The notes under the pieces were generated by a model that was not told where the DNA came from, did not search any database, and worked only from the letters and a program-made list of their open reading frames with translations. A stretch of DNA of 64,000 nt. Origin: an uncultured Streptomyces sp. GTDB taxonomy: Bacteria > Actinomycetota > Actinomycetes > Streptomycetales > Streptomycetaceae. The translations under genes were made by a program, and so were the position numbers. Each line of letters begins with the position of its first letter. The stretch's first letter is position 1. Below are positions 34,400-43,004 of the stretch, piece after piece. The DNA lies in contig NZ_CANLBS010000003.1 in NCBI RefSeq assembly GCF_947488945.1, positions 434,001 to 498,000 of the forward strand, in the 5' to 3' direction.

Positions 34400-34520
34400 G
34401 GGATTTCTCAACTCTCAGTAAACGAATCGTAATGGAAAGTAAAGATTTGCGGTTCGCATAACGGGCAAATGGATGACGAGATCACCCGAAGTGGTGAATA
34501 AGCAGCTTTTCATTCGGCCT
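34400..34520. promoter_or_regulatory. Low-GC divergent promoter region
   Basis: This stretch is far richer in A/T than its surroundings (for example CGTAATGGAAAGTAAAG near 34428) and lies between two divergent genes (starts at 34326 and 34611). It probably holds promoters for both. The repeated GTAA-type triplets could be a regulator site, but none can be named. Confidence 0.4.
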
Positions 34521-34610
34521 GTCGTCAGGGCTCGGTGGAGCGGCATGTGAGTGTGGCCGCGCCGTAACGGCACATTCCACGCAAATTACCCACAAGGGAG
34601 AGGTGGGCGG

Positions 34611-36032
34611 ATGATCGCCGCCACGAAGAGGCTCGCTCTGGGGATCTTGGCCTCGGCGCTCGTCGCCGGCCTGGCAGCCTGCTCGCCGGGTTCTGGAGCG
34701 GCAAGCCCGGGTGCGGAGCGGAACGAGTCCGTGAAGAAGGAGAACGCGCGGGGTAACGCCCCCGGAGCGGCCCCTGCCAACGCGGTCAAGCTCATTGGTG
34801 ACGGTTCCACCGCCTTCACCGGTGCTCAGCCGAAGATTCCCGCAGCGACCCGACTCGCCCCCGGTCAGAAGCCTCCACAGTTCGTGGTGTTCTCCTGGGA
34901 CGGCGCTGGTGAGGACAGCCAGCGGCTCTTCTCGCACTTCCGAGGCGTGGCCAAGAAGTACAACGCCACCATGACGTACTTCTTGAGCGGCGTGTACCTG
35001 CTGCCGAAGGAGAAGAAGAGCCTCTACGACCCGCCGCAGCACTCCGCGGGCCGCTCCGACATCGGGTTCAACGACACCGAGGGGATCCGCGACACCCTCA
35101 CCGAGGTCCGCGCCGCCTGGAAGGACGGCAACGAGATCGGAACCCACTTCAACGGACACTTCTGCGGTGCGGACGGCGGCGTCGGCACCTGGTCCGTCGA
35201 CGAGTGGAAGAGCGAGATCGCCCAGGCCAAGGCGTTCGTGAAGGGCTGGAAGACGAACGCTCCGGCGCTCAAGGCCGAAGCGCCGCTCCCCTTCGACTAC
35301 GACAAGGAACTCATCGGCGCCCGCACCCCCTGCCTGGAAGGGCAGAAGAACATGGTCGCCGCCGCCCGGACCATGGGCTTCCGTTACGACTCCAGCGGCG
35401 TCAACGACCAGGTGTGGCCCAAGAAGAAGGACGGCGTCTGGGACCTGTCGCTCCAGCTCGTTCCCATGCCGGGGCGCGATTTCGAAACCCTGTCCATGGA
35501 CTACAACTTCATGGTCAACCAGTCCGGGACGACCACCCAGGGCGACCCGTCCCAGCACGAAGCCTGGGGCGACCAGATGCGCGACGGTCTCCTCCAGGCG
35601 TTCGACCGCTCCTACGACGGCAACCGGGCGCCGCTGATCATCGGCAACCACTTCGAGTCGTGGAACGGCGGCACCTACATGCGGGCCATCGAGGAGACGA
35701 TGGCCCGCGTCTGCACCAGGGCCGAGGTCCGCTGCGTGTCCTTCCGCCAGCTCGCCGACTGGCTCGACGCCCAGGATCCGGCGTCGCTCGCCAAGTTCGG
35801 CACGCTCGGGGTGGGCGAGGCCCCGAAGGGCGGCTGGCAGGCGCTCGCCGCCGCACCGGTCAAGCCCGCCGCGTCCGGTGGACCTGCCGTTCCGGCCGAC
35901 GGGACGGCGCCCGGCAAGGCGTCGGACGGAGCCGCGGACACGGCGGACGCCGCCGGCAAGGACGATGAGGACGACAAGAGCGGCGACGCGTCCGCCCGGG
36001 CACACGTCGCCCACGGTCCCGCCCGCCACTGA
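34611..36032 (+). CDS. Secreted lipoprotein with NodB-like polysaccharide deacetylase fold
   Basis: A 473-residue protein with a lipoprotein signal (LALGILASALVAGLAAC, lipidated Cys24). The mature part resembles NodB-family deacetylases. A first motif VVFSWDGAGEDS supplies one Asp instead of the usual DDG, and a second motif EIGTHFNGHFCG gives the H-x3-H metal site. GARTPCLEGQ and PLIIGNHFESWNGGTYM may hold the remaining catalytic residues. The last 80 residues are Ala/Pro/Asp-rich. The ribosome site is AGGGAGAGG before ATG 34611; the frame extends 20 codons upstream. Its likely role is at the cell surface on cell-wall or capsule glycans, but the divergent first motif makes activity uncertain. 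Confidence 0.85.
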   Translation: MIAATKRLALGILASALVAGLAACSPGSGAASPGAERNESVKKENARGNAPGAAPANAVKLIGDGSTAFTGAQPKIPAATRLAPGQKPPQFVVFSWDGAGEDSQRLFSHFRGVAKKYNATMTYFLSGVYLLPKEKKSLYDPPQHSAGRSDIGFNDTEGIRDTLTEVRAAWKDGNEIGTHFNGHFCGADGGVGTWSVDEWKSEIAQAKAFVKGWKTNAPALKAEAPLPFDYDKELIGARTPCLEGQKNMVAAARTMGFRYDSSGVNDQVWPKKKDGVWDLSLQLVPMPGRDFETLSMDYNFMVNQSGTTTQGDPSQHEAWGDQMRDGLLQAFDRSYDGNRAPLIIGNHFESWNGGTYMRAIEETMARVCTRAEVRCVSFRQLADWLDAQDPASLAKFGTLGVGEAPKGGWQALAAAPVKPAASGGPAVPADGTAPGKASDGAADTADAAGKDDEDDKSGDASARAHVAHGPARH

Positions 36033-36139
36033 CCGGTCGCCCGCACCACGTTGACCGGCCCCTCCCCGCCGGTTCCGTACCGGGGCGGCGTCCGCTGCCT
36101 GCCGCGGGCCTGCGACGGGGTGTCGGTGCGGAGCAACGT

Positions 36140-36176
36140 CGGGCACGCGCGTCCGGACTCCGGACGCGCGTGCCCG
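36140..36176. terminator. Bidirectional hairpin between convergent genes
   Basis: A perfect 18-bp inverted repeat (36140-36157 with 36159-36176) has one central base, located between stops at 36032 and 36201. Confidence 0.8.
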
Positions 36177-36200
36177 ATGCGGGTCCCGGGCGCGCGACGG

Positions 36201-37196
36201 TCACACGGAAGCGGTGGCGCTCGTTCCGGCGTGCCGGTCGTGCAGCACGAACGACGGGTCGACCTGGGCGGCGAGGTCGACGCCCGTCTTGTCGTTCCCC
36301 CAGCTCTCCGCGTTCTTGAGGTGGAAGTGAACCATCTGGCGCGTGTACCGCTCCGGGTCCCTCAGGGCGTACGAGTCCTCCGCGGCGTCCTGGAGGGACT
36401 GGAGCGCCATCCGGTTGTCCGCCTCCAGCAGTTCGAACGGGGCCGGACGGCCCTTCTCCATCGCCCGCACCCAGTCGGAGTGCCCGATTCCCACCAGTAG
36501 GTCGTCACCCACCTCGGCGCGCAGGAAGTCCAGGTCGTCCTGGCCCTGCACCTTGTTGCCCACCACGCGCAGGGTCACGCCGAAGTCGCGGGCGTACTCC
36601 TTGTACTGGCGGTACACCGACACCCCCTTGCGGGTGGGCTCGGCCACCAGGAAGGTCATGTCGAAACGGGTGAACATGCCGGAGGCGAACGAGTCCGAGC
36701 CGGCCGTCATGTCGACCACCACGAACTCGTCCGGTCCGTCGACCAGGTGGTTCAGGCAGAGCTCGACCGCTCCGACCTTGGAGTGGTAGCAGGCCACCCC
36801 GAGGTCGGACTCGGCGAACGGACCGGTGGCCATCAGCCGCACTTCGCCGTCGTCGAGCGGCACCGGGCGGGCGCACGCCGTGTAGACGGGGTTCTCCTCG
36901 CGCACCCGCAGGAGCCGTGACCCCTCGCCGGGAGGGGTCGTCTTGATCATCGACTCCGCGGAGGCGATGCGCGGGTTGCTGCCGCGCAGGTACTCCTTGA
37001 TCAGCGGCAACTGCGCGCCCATCGCCGGCAGTGCCGCGGCTTCCTTCTCGTCGAGGCCCAGGGCGGCGCCCAGGTGCTGGTTGATGTCGGCGTCCACCGC
37101 GATGACATCGGCTTCATTGGCTGCGAGGTGGCGGATGAAGAGCGACGACAGCGTGGTCTTGCCGCTGCCGCCCTTCCCCACGAAAGCGATCTTCAT
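36201..37196 (-). CDS. CooC/MinD-like P-loop ATPase
   Basis: A 331-residue deviant-Walker ATPase: KIAFVGKGGSGKTTLSSLFI at the N-terminus, VIAVDADINQHLG (switch I), EFVVVDMTAGSDSFASGM (switch II) and FLVAEPTRKGVSVYRQY. This fits the CooC/MinD family, whose members load metal clusters into enzymes or position proteins. There is no carbon-monoxide dehydrogenase or hydrogenase gene nearby, so the client is unknown. ATG at 37196 and GTG at 37202 are both possible starts (AGGTG lies just before the former). It diverges from the Fic-like gene with 102 nt between starts. Confidence 0.84.
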   Translation of the reverse strand: MKIAFVGKGGSGKTTLSSLFIRHLAANEADVIAVDADINQHLGAALGLDEKEAAALPAMGAQLPLIKEYLRGSNPRIASAESMIKTTPPGEGSRLLRVREENPVYTACARPVPLDDGEVRLMATGPFAESDLGVACYHSKVGAVELCLNHLVDGPDEFVVVDMTAGSDSFASGMFTRFDMTFLVAEPTRKGVSVYRQYKEYARDFGVTLRVVGNKVQGQDDLDFLRAEVGDDLLVGIGHSDWVRAMEKGRPAPFELLEADNRMALQSLQDAAEDSYALRDPERYTRQMVHFHLKNAESWGNDKTGVDLAAQVDPSFVLHDRHAGTSATASV

Positions 37197-37284
37197 GTTC
37201 ACCTAGGGTAGCCGCTCCATCGCGGTCCGTCGCCGAGCTTCGTGAAGAAGGCCACTCGGGGGTGGCGTTGGTGTATGGGGCGCG

Positions 37285-37290
37285 TAGCCT
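37285..37290 (+). promoter_or_regulatory. -10-like hexamer upstream of Fic-like gene
   Basis: TAGCCT lies 8 nt before the ATG at 37299, with no ribosome site. Confidence 0.4.
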
Positions 37291-37298
37291 CGCTACTT

Positions 37299-38123
37299 AT
37301 GAGTACGACTGCCCCGGACCCGCTCGCGGCCCTCGCTGATCTGCCCGGCGTGACCGATTCCGTCGACTCCGTCCGCAAGGCCGTGGACCGGGTCTACGGG
37401 CACCGCGTCATGCGCCGCCGGAGCAACGAGGTGACGGCGGAGGCTGCCCTGCGCGGGGCTCGCGGATCGGCCGCGCTCTCCGGCGCCGACTGGAATCTGG
37501 AAGAGGTGCGCCGCCGTACCGACTTCAGCGCGGACGCCGAAGGACGGATCGTCGGCGCGGCTCTCCGGCTCACCGCCGAAGCGGGTCAACTTCTCTCCAT
37601 CTGGCGGCAGTCGCCGCAGCGAGTCCTGGCGCGGCTGCACCTGGTGGCTGCCGGCGGGGCGGCTCCCGACGACGCGGTGGGCCGCCCGCGGGTGGCGGGC
37701 GAGCCGGTCGACGAGCCGCTCGTCGAGGCTCCGCTGCCGGGGGCGGACGAGGTGGCCGGACGGCTCGAAGGGCTTTCCCGGCTGATCGTGGCCGGCAGTT
37801 CGGCCCCGGCGCTGGTGGTCTCGGCGATCGTGCACGGTGAGCTTCTGGCCCTTCGCCCCTTCGGCTCGCACAACGGACTGGTGGCCCGGACCGCCGAACG
37901 CATCGTACTCATCGGGAGCGGCCTGGATCCGAAGTCGATCTGCCCGGCCGAGGTGGGCCACGGCGAGCAGGGCCGTGCGGCCTACGTGGCGGCGTTCGAC
38001 GGCTACCTCTCGGGGACCCCGGAGGGGATGGCGGCGTGGATCGCGCACTGCGGCCGGTCGGTGGAACTCGGAGTGCGCGAGTCGACAGCCGTCTGTGAGG
38101 CGCTGCAGCGCGGGGCGGCGTAG
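37299..38123 (+). CDS. Fic-like protein with degenerate active-site motif
   Basis: A 274-residue cytosolic protein. The segment AIVHGELLALRPFGSHNGLVART near residue 175 aligns with the Fic motif HPFx(D/E)GNGRxxR but keeps only PF, NG and the last Arg. The catalytic His is Arg, the acidic residue is Ser and the first Arg is Leu. It is therefore probably not an AMP-transferase in the usual way; a binding, regulatory or different transferase role is possible. The start ATG has TAGCCT 8 nt upstream and no ribosome site. It is divergent from the CooC-like ATPase and convergent with the HAD phosphatase. Older annotations of homologues vary, so I would not name a function. Confidence 0.72.
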   Translation: MSTTAPDPLAALADLPGVTDSVDSVRKAVDRVYGHRVMRRRSNEVTAEAALRGARGSAALSGADWNLEEVRRRTDFSADAEGRIVGAALRLTAEAGQLLSIWRQSPQRVLARLHLVAAGGAAPDDAVGRPRVAGEPVDEPLVEAPLPGADEVAGRLEGLSRLIVAGSSAPALVVSAIVHGELLALRPFGSHNGLVARTAERIVLIGSGLDPKSICPAEVGHGEQGRAAYVAAFDGYLSGTPEGMAAWIAHCGRSVELGVRESTAVCEALQRGAA

Positions 38124-38534
38124 GGGCTCTGCCGGGCCCCTGGCGGGAGGGCGGAAAGCGACGAGGGCGAAAAGCTTCGCGGGCGGAAAGGGTTGCGGCG
38201 GTACCGGAACCGGTACCGCCGCTGGCATGTTCACCGCATTACCAAGCGTCCTCGATGGTTGCCCATCAGGGCGGGTTCTTTGCCCGGGCCCTGGTGCGGC
38301 TGGCCCGTAATCGACGGGTCGACGTCGCGTGGGTATCCGGTGTCCATGCGCGGTCCGTGGGGCCGTACTGCGTGAAAGGTGATCCTCGCGGATGTCCCTG
38401 GTCTCGCGGGCCGTTGACTCCTTTGTACTCCCGCCCGCCGGTGAGTGAAAGCCCGGCCGCCATTCTTTACTTTTGCTTTCAATCAGGGATGGGTCGGGCA
38501 CCGGAGGGCTGGGTGCTGGCCTCGGACGGCTGAG
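38124..38534. other. Intergenic region between convergent genes
   Basis: About 410 nt between the Fic-like stop and the HAD stop. It contains the hairpin at 38194-38221 and, from about 38340 to 38490, unusually A/T-rich patches. No convincing gene was found on either strand. Confidence 0.45.
38194..38221. terminator. Hairpin terminator after Fic-like gene
   Basis: A perfect 13-bp inverted repeat (38194-38206 with 38209-38221) has two central bases and lies 70 nt after the stop. Confidence 0.65.
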
Positions 38535-39380
38535 TCAGACGGTCGCCGGTCCGGGCACGGTACGACGTCGGCTCGCGTACCAGACGAGTCCCGCGGTGAC
38601 CGCCGCCGCTCCCACCGCTGCTGCCGCGACCAGGGTGGGACGGGCGGACAGGGAGAAGGCGGGGAGGCGCTGCTTGAGGCGGACCGGACGGTTGAAGGTC
38701 AGAACGGGCCACTCGCGCAGCGTCGCCTCACGCCTGAGCGCGCGGTCGGGGTTGACGGCGTGCGGGTGGCCGACCGACTCCAGCATGGGGATGTCGGTCA
38801 CCGAGTCGCTGTACGCGTAACAGCGGGACAGGTCGTACCCCTCGGACTCGGCGAGAGCCCTGACCGCCTCCGCCTTGGTGGGGCCGTAGGCGTAGTACTC
38901 GATGTCTCCGGTGAAGCACCCGTCTTCTCCGACGACCATCCGAGTGGCCACGACGCGGTCGGCCCCGAGCATCTCCCCGATCGGCTCGACCACTTCCGCG
39001 CCGGAGGTGGAGACGATGACGACGTCGCGCCCGGCCGTGTGGTGCTCCTCGATGAGGGTGGCGGCCTCGTCGTAGATGATCGGGTCGATCAACTCGTGCA
39101 GGGTCTCGGCGACGATCTCCTTGACCTGCTGGACGTTCCAGCCCTTGCAGAGCGCCGACAGGTAGGCGCGCATCCGCTCCATCTGGTCGTGATCGGCTCC
39201 GCCGGCGAGGAAGACGAACTGGGTGTACGCGGTGCGCAGTACGGCGCGGCGGTTGATCAGTCCGCCTTGGTAGAAGGACTTGCTGAAGGTCAGTGTCGAA
39301 GACTTCGCAATGACCGTCTTGTCCAGGTCGAAGAAGGCCGCGGTGCGCGGGGAGAAGTGGTTTTCCACAATGCCGAGCAT
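38535..39380 (-). CDS. HAD-IB family phosphatase with C-terminal membrane anchor
   Basis: A 281-residue SerB-like haloacid-dehalogenase hydrolase. Motif I is AAFFDLDKTVIAKSS (nucleophile and acid Asp), motif II is VIVSTSGAE, motif III Lys is in GPTKAEAV and motif IV is YSDSVTDIPML. A C-terminal hydrophobic segment (TLVAAAAVGAAAVTAGLVWY) followed by Arg residues probably anchors it to the membrane. Homologues in Streptomyces are annotated as linked to morphological differentiation. Substrate unknown; lipid phosphates are possible given the anchor. It is divergent from the Tad operon, as Rv3661 is from Rv3660c. Confidence 0.9.
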   Translation of the reverse strand: MLGIVENHFSPRTAAFFDLDKTVIAKSSTLTFSKSFYQGGLINRRAVLRTAYTQFVFLAGGADHDQMERMRAYLSALCKGWNVQQVKEIVAETLHELIDPIIYDEAATLIEEHHTAGRDVVIVSTSGAEVVEPIGEMLGADRVVATRMVVGEDGCFTGDIEYYAYGPTKAEAVRALAESEGYDLSRCYAYSDSVTDIPMLESVGHPHAVNPDRALRREATLREWPVLTFNRPVRLKQRLPAFSLSARPTLVAAAAVGAAAVTAGLVWYASRRRTVPGPATV

Positions 39381-39877
39381 AGGGGCCCGCCATTCGGCTC
39401 AAACGCCGGTGTCGCGGGTTTGCTCCTGAAGGGGCTTGGGTACACCATGGAAGTCACGGATCGTTCGCGACCGTGCTAACCCGGTCGACTCCACCCCCCC
39501 CGAGTCGGCTGTGGGGACGACCCCCGCTCTCCCCCCCGGCGGGGGTCGCCGCATGTCCGGACGGACTTTTTCCCGGATTCGCACGCTTTCCCCCTTCGTT
39601 GCCCGGCCGATGAGCCGGTTCCTCGGCGCACTGTGCTCACGCTCGCACGTCACTGTGCGTAGTGGAACGAGTGTGGGGATAAGTCCCCGTTTCGAGTGAC
39701 GGAGATATGCACAAAGCCGGGGTTGTCCACAGTTCTCGTTCAAGATCCACATCTTTTCCCAGCACGTTGCACGGTGATCCGGCCTGCGAAGAACGCGGGA
39801 CCCGGAATCGCGCCTCTCGGAAACCCTCCGAGGCGGTGGCGAGCCGCCGGGGTACGGCTGTGGAAGGGGTGGTGGCG
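39381..39877. promoter_or_regulatory. Divergent upstream region of HAD gene and Tad operon
   Basis: About 500 nt without a convincing gene. It contains a 10-bp hairpin (39518-39527 with 39539-39548), low-GC stretches around 39640-39760, and an exact Streptomyces DnaA box TTGTCCACA at 39723-39731 with a weaker AGATCCACA about 20 nt on. It probably carries the promoters of both the HAD gene and the Tad operon. Confidence 0.45.
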
Positions 39878-40999
39878 GTGGACGTATCGCTCGCGGGACG
39901 GGGGACGGCATCCGCGTCGTTGCGCGGGGGCGGGCCGCTGATCGTGACGGAGGACGTGGAACTGCTCGACGATCTGCTCCGGTTGTGCGCCGCGGCGGGC
40001 ACGGAGCCGGAGGTCCACCACCGTCCGCCCGAGCGCAGAGGAGCCTGGGAACTCGCACCCCTGGTCCTGGTGGGGGACGACGCCGTGGCCCGGTGCCTCG
40101 GGACCGCTCGCCGGCGCGGCGTGATGCTCGTCGGACGGACCTACGACGATCCCGACGTCTGGAGACGCGCGGTCGAGATCGGAGCCGAGTACGTGCTCCG
40201 GCTGCCCGATGCCGAGGGCTGGTTGGCCGACCGGATCGCCACCGCCGCCGAAGGCGCGGAACGACCCGCGCTGACGATCGGAGTGATCGGGGGCAGCGGC
40301 GGAGCCGGAGCGTCCACCCTCGCCTGCGCATTGGCGCTTTCCGCAGCCGCGTCGGACCGGCGCACCACGCTCATCGATGCGGACTGCCTCGGCGGCGGCA
40401 TCGACGTGCTGCTCGGGGGAGAGCACGTCGGGGGCAGCAAGTGGCCCGCCTTCGCCCGGTCCAGAGGCCGTCTCGACGCGAGGGCCCTGGCGGAATCGCT
40501 GCCCGTCCTGCGCGGTGTCCACGTCCTCAGCTGGGGGCGCGACGACGACGTGGTGATCCCGCCGCAGGCTGCCCGAGCGGTGCTGGCAGCCGCGAGGAGG
40601 GGCGGGGGCGCCGTGGTCGTGGATCTGCCCCGGCGGACGGACGGCGGACTCTTGGAGATGCTGGCCCAATTGGACCTCTGCCTGCTGGTGGTACCAGGGG
40701 AGCTGAGGTCCGTCGCGGCCGCCAAGCGGGTCGCCGCCCTGGCCGGGGCGGCCGTGGACGACGTACGGGTCGCCGTCAGAGGACCGTTCTCCGCAGGCCT
40801 CGACGCGGCCTGGGTGGCGCGGAGCCTGGGACTCCCGCTCGTCGGCGAAGTGCCCCCGGAGCCAGGGCTGCCCGACGTGTTCGGTGAGCGGCACGCGGCC
40901 AAGGCGCGTCCGCACGGACCGCTCGCCCGCTTCTGCGAAGCCTTCTGGGACCGTGCGACGGCCGACGCCGACGCTCTCCTTCCCGGGGACGTCTCGTGA
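39878..40999 (+). CDS. CpaE/TadZ-like septum-site-determining ATPase (Ssd-type)
   Basis: A 373-residue MinD/ParA-superfamily protein. The N-terminal receiver-like domain (PLIVTEDVELLDDLLRLCAA) lacks obvious phosphorylation residues. The C-terminal ATPase begins LTIGVIGGSGGAGASTLACA near residue 145, where the Walker A has Ala-Ser in place of Lys-Thr (GGAGAST), followed by TLIDADCLGGGIDVLLGG. In Tad systems CpaE/TadZ localises the secretion machine; the mycobacterial relative Rv3660c (Ssd) affects septation. The start chosen is GTG 39878 with GGAAGGGG about 8 nt upstream. GTG at 39860 is also possible, and the frame continues further without support. It is the first gene of the Tad operon. Confidence 0.87.
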   Translation: MDVSLAGRGTASASLRGGGPLIVTEDVELLDDLLRLCAAAGTEPEVHHRPPERRGAWELAPLVLVGDDAVARCLGTARRRGVMLVGRTYDDPDVWRRAVEIGAEYVLRLPDAEGWLADRIATAAEGAERPALTIGVIGGSGGAGASTLACALALSAAASDRRTTLIDADCLGGGIDVLLGGEHVGGSKWPAFARSRGRLDARALAESLPVLRGVHVLSWGRDDDVVIPPQAARAVLAAARRGGGAVVVDLPRRTDGGLLEMLAQLDLCLLVVPGELRSVAAAKRVAALAGAAVDDVRVAVRGPFSAGLDAAWVARSLGLPLVGEVPPEPGLPDVFGERHAAKARPHGPLARFCEAFWDRATADADALLPGDVS

Positions 41000-42144
41000 C
41001 CGAGGCGCTCCTGGACGCCGTGCGGCAGCGGTTGGCGCGCAGCGGGCAGGTTCCCACGCCGGCCGGCGTCGCGGCGGCTCTGCGGGCACAGGGGCGGCTG
41101 TTGGGTGACGTCGAAGTGCTGGGCGCCGCGGAGGAGTTGCGCGGGGAGCTGGTCGGCAGCGGGCCGTTGGAGCCATTGCTCGCCGATCCCGCGGTGACCG
41201 ATGTGCTGGTGTCGGCCCCCGACCGGGTGTGGGTGGACCGGGGCGGCGGGCTGGAACTGACCGGAGTCCTCTTCGCCGACGCCGCCGCGGTGCGCAGGCT
41301 GGCGCAGCGGCTGGCGGCGGTGGCGGGACGACGCCTGGACGACGCCCGCCCGTGGGTCGACGCCCGGTTGCCCGACGGAACCCGCATGCACGCGGTGCTC
41401 CCGCCCGTCGCGGTCGGCTGTACCTGCCTCTCGCTCCGCGTCGTGCGCCCGAGGGCGTTCACCCTGGCCGAACTCGTCGCCGCGGGCACCGTGCCCCCGG
41501 ACGGGGACCGTTTGCTCCGGGCGCTGGTGGAAGCCCGCGTGTCCTACCTCGTCAGCGGTGGCACGGGGGCGGGCAAGACGACGCTGCTCTCCAGCATGCT
41601 CGGAACCGTCGGGGCCGGGGAGCGGATCGTGCTGGCCGAGGACTCGGCCGAGCTCCGCCCCGACCATCCGCACGTGGTTCGCCTGGAATCGCGTCCGGCC
41701 AATCAGGAGGGAGCGGGCCGGGTGACCCTGCGCGATCTGGTGCGCCAGGCGCTGCGCATGCGGCCGGACCGACTGGTGGTCGGAGAGGTTCGAGGGGCCG
41801 AGGTGTCGGAGTTGCTCGCCGCTCTCAACACGGGACACGAAGGAGGCTGTGGCACCGTCCACGCCAACGCCGCAGGTCATGTCCCGGCGCGCCTGGAAGC
41901 TCTGGGGACCGCTGCGGGGCTGGACCGGATCGCGGTGCACAGCCAGTTGGCGGCCGCCCTCTCGGTGGTGATCCATCTGATCAGAACCAGTTCCGGGCAT
42001 CGCCGGGTCGCCGAAGTGCACGTCCTCGAACGTGACACCGAAGCGATCGTGCACACGGTGCCCGCCCTGCTGTGGGGCGCCGGTGGATTCCTGCGCGGGC
42101 CGGGCTGGCCGCGACTCGCCTCGCTGCTCGGGGGTGGGCGATGA
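40996..42144 (+). CDS. tadA: Tad/Flp secretion ATPase TadA (CpaF)
   Basis: A 382-residue type II/IV secretion-type ATPase that powers pilus assembly or export. It shows the N-terminal domain (SGPLEPLLADPAVTDVLVSA), the Walker A SGGTGAGKTTLLSSML, the Asp box IVLAEDSAELRPDHPHVVRL, the Walker B region RPDRLVVGEVRGAEVSELL and the His box NTGHEGGCGTVHANAAG. The GTG start overlaps the upstream stop (GTGA), and its own stop overlaps tadB, so the genes are tightly coupled. Confidence 0.95.
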   Translation: MTEALLDAVRQRLARSGQVPTPAGVAAALRAQGRLLGDVEVLGAAEELRGELVGSGPLEPLLADPAVTDVLVSAPDRVWVDRGGGLELTGVLFADAAAVRRLAQRLAAVAGRRLDDARPWVDARLPDGTRMHAVLPPVAVGCTCLSLRVVRPRAFTLAELVAAGTVPPDGDRLLRALVEARVSYLVSGGTGAGKTTLLSSMLGTVGAGERIVLAEDSAELRPDHPHVVRLESRPANQEGAGRVTLRDLVRQALRMRPDRLVVGEVRGAEVSELLAALNTGHEGGCGTVHANAAGHVPARLEALGTAAGLDRIAVHSQLAAALSVVIHLIRTSSGHRRVAEVHVLERDTEAIVHTVPALLWGAGGFLRGPGWPRLASLLGGGR

Positions 42145-43004
42145 CCGCGACAGGGGCGGTGTCGGTGACCCAGGCAGTCTGTGCCGGGCTCGCGGGCTGG
42201 CTGGCCTGCCTGCCGGACCCCGGCGCGCGACGTGTGCGCGCGCTGTTCGCCGATGCCACCCGGGCGCGGCAAGCTGCCCGCCCGGCAGCGGCTCTGGCCG
42301 GGGGGATCGCGTTCCTCCGGCCACGGACGGAGCTGCTGTGCCTGCCGGCGGGTGCGGCGGTCGCCGCACTGGGCCACTCCGTACTCCCCCTGCTGGCCGG
42401 AATCGCCGCCGTCCCCGTGGTGCGCCGACGCCTGCGAGCACGAGCCGGGCGCAAGGAGAGCGAGCGGACCGCGGACTCGGTGGCAGCGCTCTGCGGGGCG
42501 GTGGTGGCCGAGCTCCGGGCCGGACGGGAGCCGGGACAAGCCCTGCTGGCGGCGGAAGAGGACGTCGGCGCGCTCGGCGGGGTGGGTGAACCGGTGCTTG
42601 CGGCCGCCCGGTTCGGGGGCGACGTGGCGAGCGCACTCCGGACGGCGTCGGCGCAGCGGCCGGGCCTCGTCGCACTTGTCGGCGTGGCCGCCTGCTGGCG
42701 AGTTTCCGCCGACAGCGGTGCGGGACTGGCCACGGGCTTGGACCGGATCGAACAGTCACTGCGTGCGGAACGCCGTCGCCGGGAGGCGCTGCGCGCCCAG
42801 TTGGCGGGTGCCTGGTCGACCGTCACAGTGCTGGCCCTGCTGCCCGCGGCGGGCCTCGGCCTGGGGGCCGCACTGGGGGCCGACCCCCTGCACGTCCTGC
42901 TCCACAGCCCGGTGGGTTTGGTCTGTCTGGCGGTCGGAGCACTGCTGGAGGTGACCGGGATCCTCTGGGCGGGCCGGATCGTCAGGGGAGGCGAATCGGA
43001 ATGA
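42141..43004 (+). CDS. tadB: Tad inner-membrane platform protein TadB
   Basis: A 287-residue GspF-like membrane protein. The N-terminal half has hydrophobic helices (ELLCLPAGAAVAALGHSVLP). The cytoplasmic T2SSF domain contains LRAGREPGQALLAAEEDVG and VGVAACWRVSADSGAGLATG, and two C-terminal helices follow (TVTVLALLPAAGLGLGAALG, VGLVCLAVGALLEVTGILWA). It overlaps tadA and tadC by 4 nt each. With TadC it should form the membrane platform on which TadA acts. Confidence 0.9.
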   Translation: MTATGAVSVTQAVCAGLAGWLACLPDPGARRVRALFADATRARQAARPAAALAGGIAFLRPRTELLCLPAGAAVAALGHSVLPLLAGIAAVPVVRRRLRARAGRKESERTADSVAALCGAVVAELRAGREPGQALLAAEEDVGALGGVGEPVLAAARFGGDVASALRTASAQRPGLVALVGVAACWRVSADSGAGLATGLDRIEQSLRAERRRREALRAQLAGAWSTVTVLALLPAAGLGLGAALGADPLHVLLHSPVGLVCLAVGALLEVTGILWAGRIVRGGESE

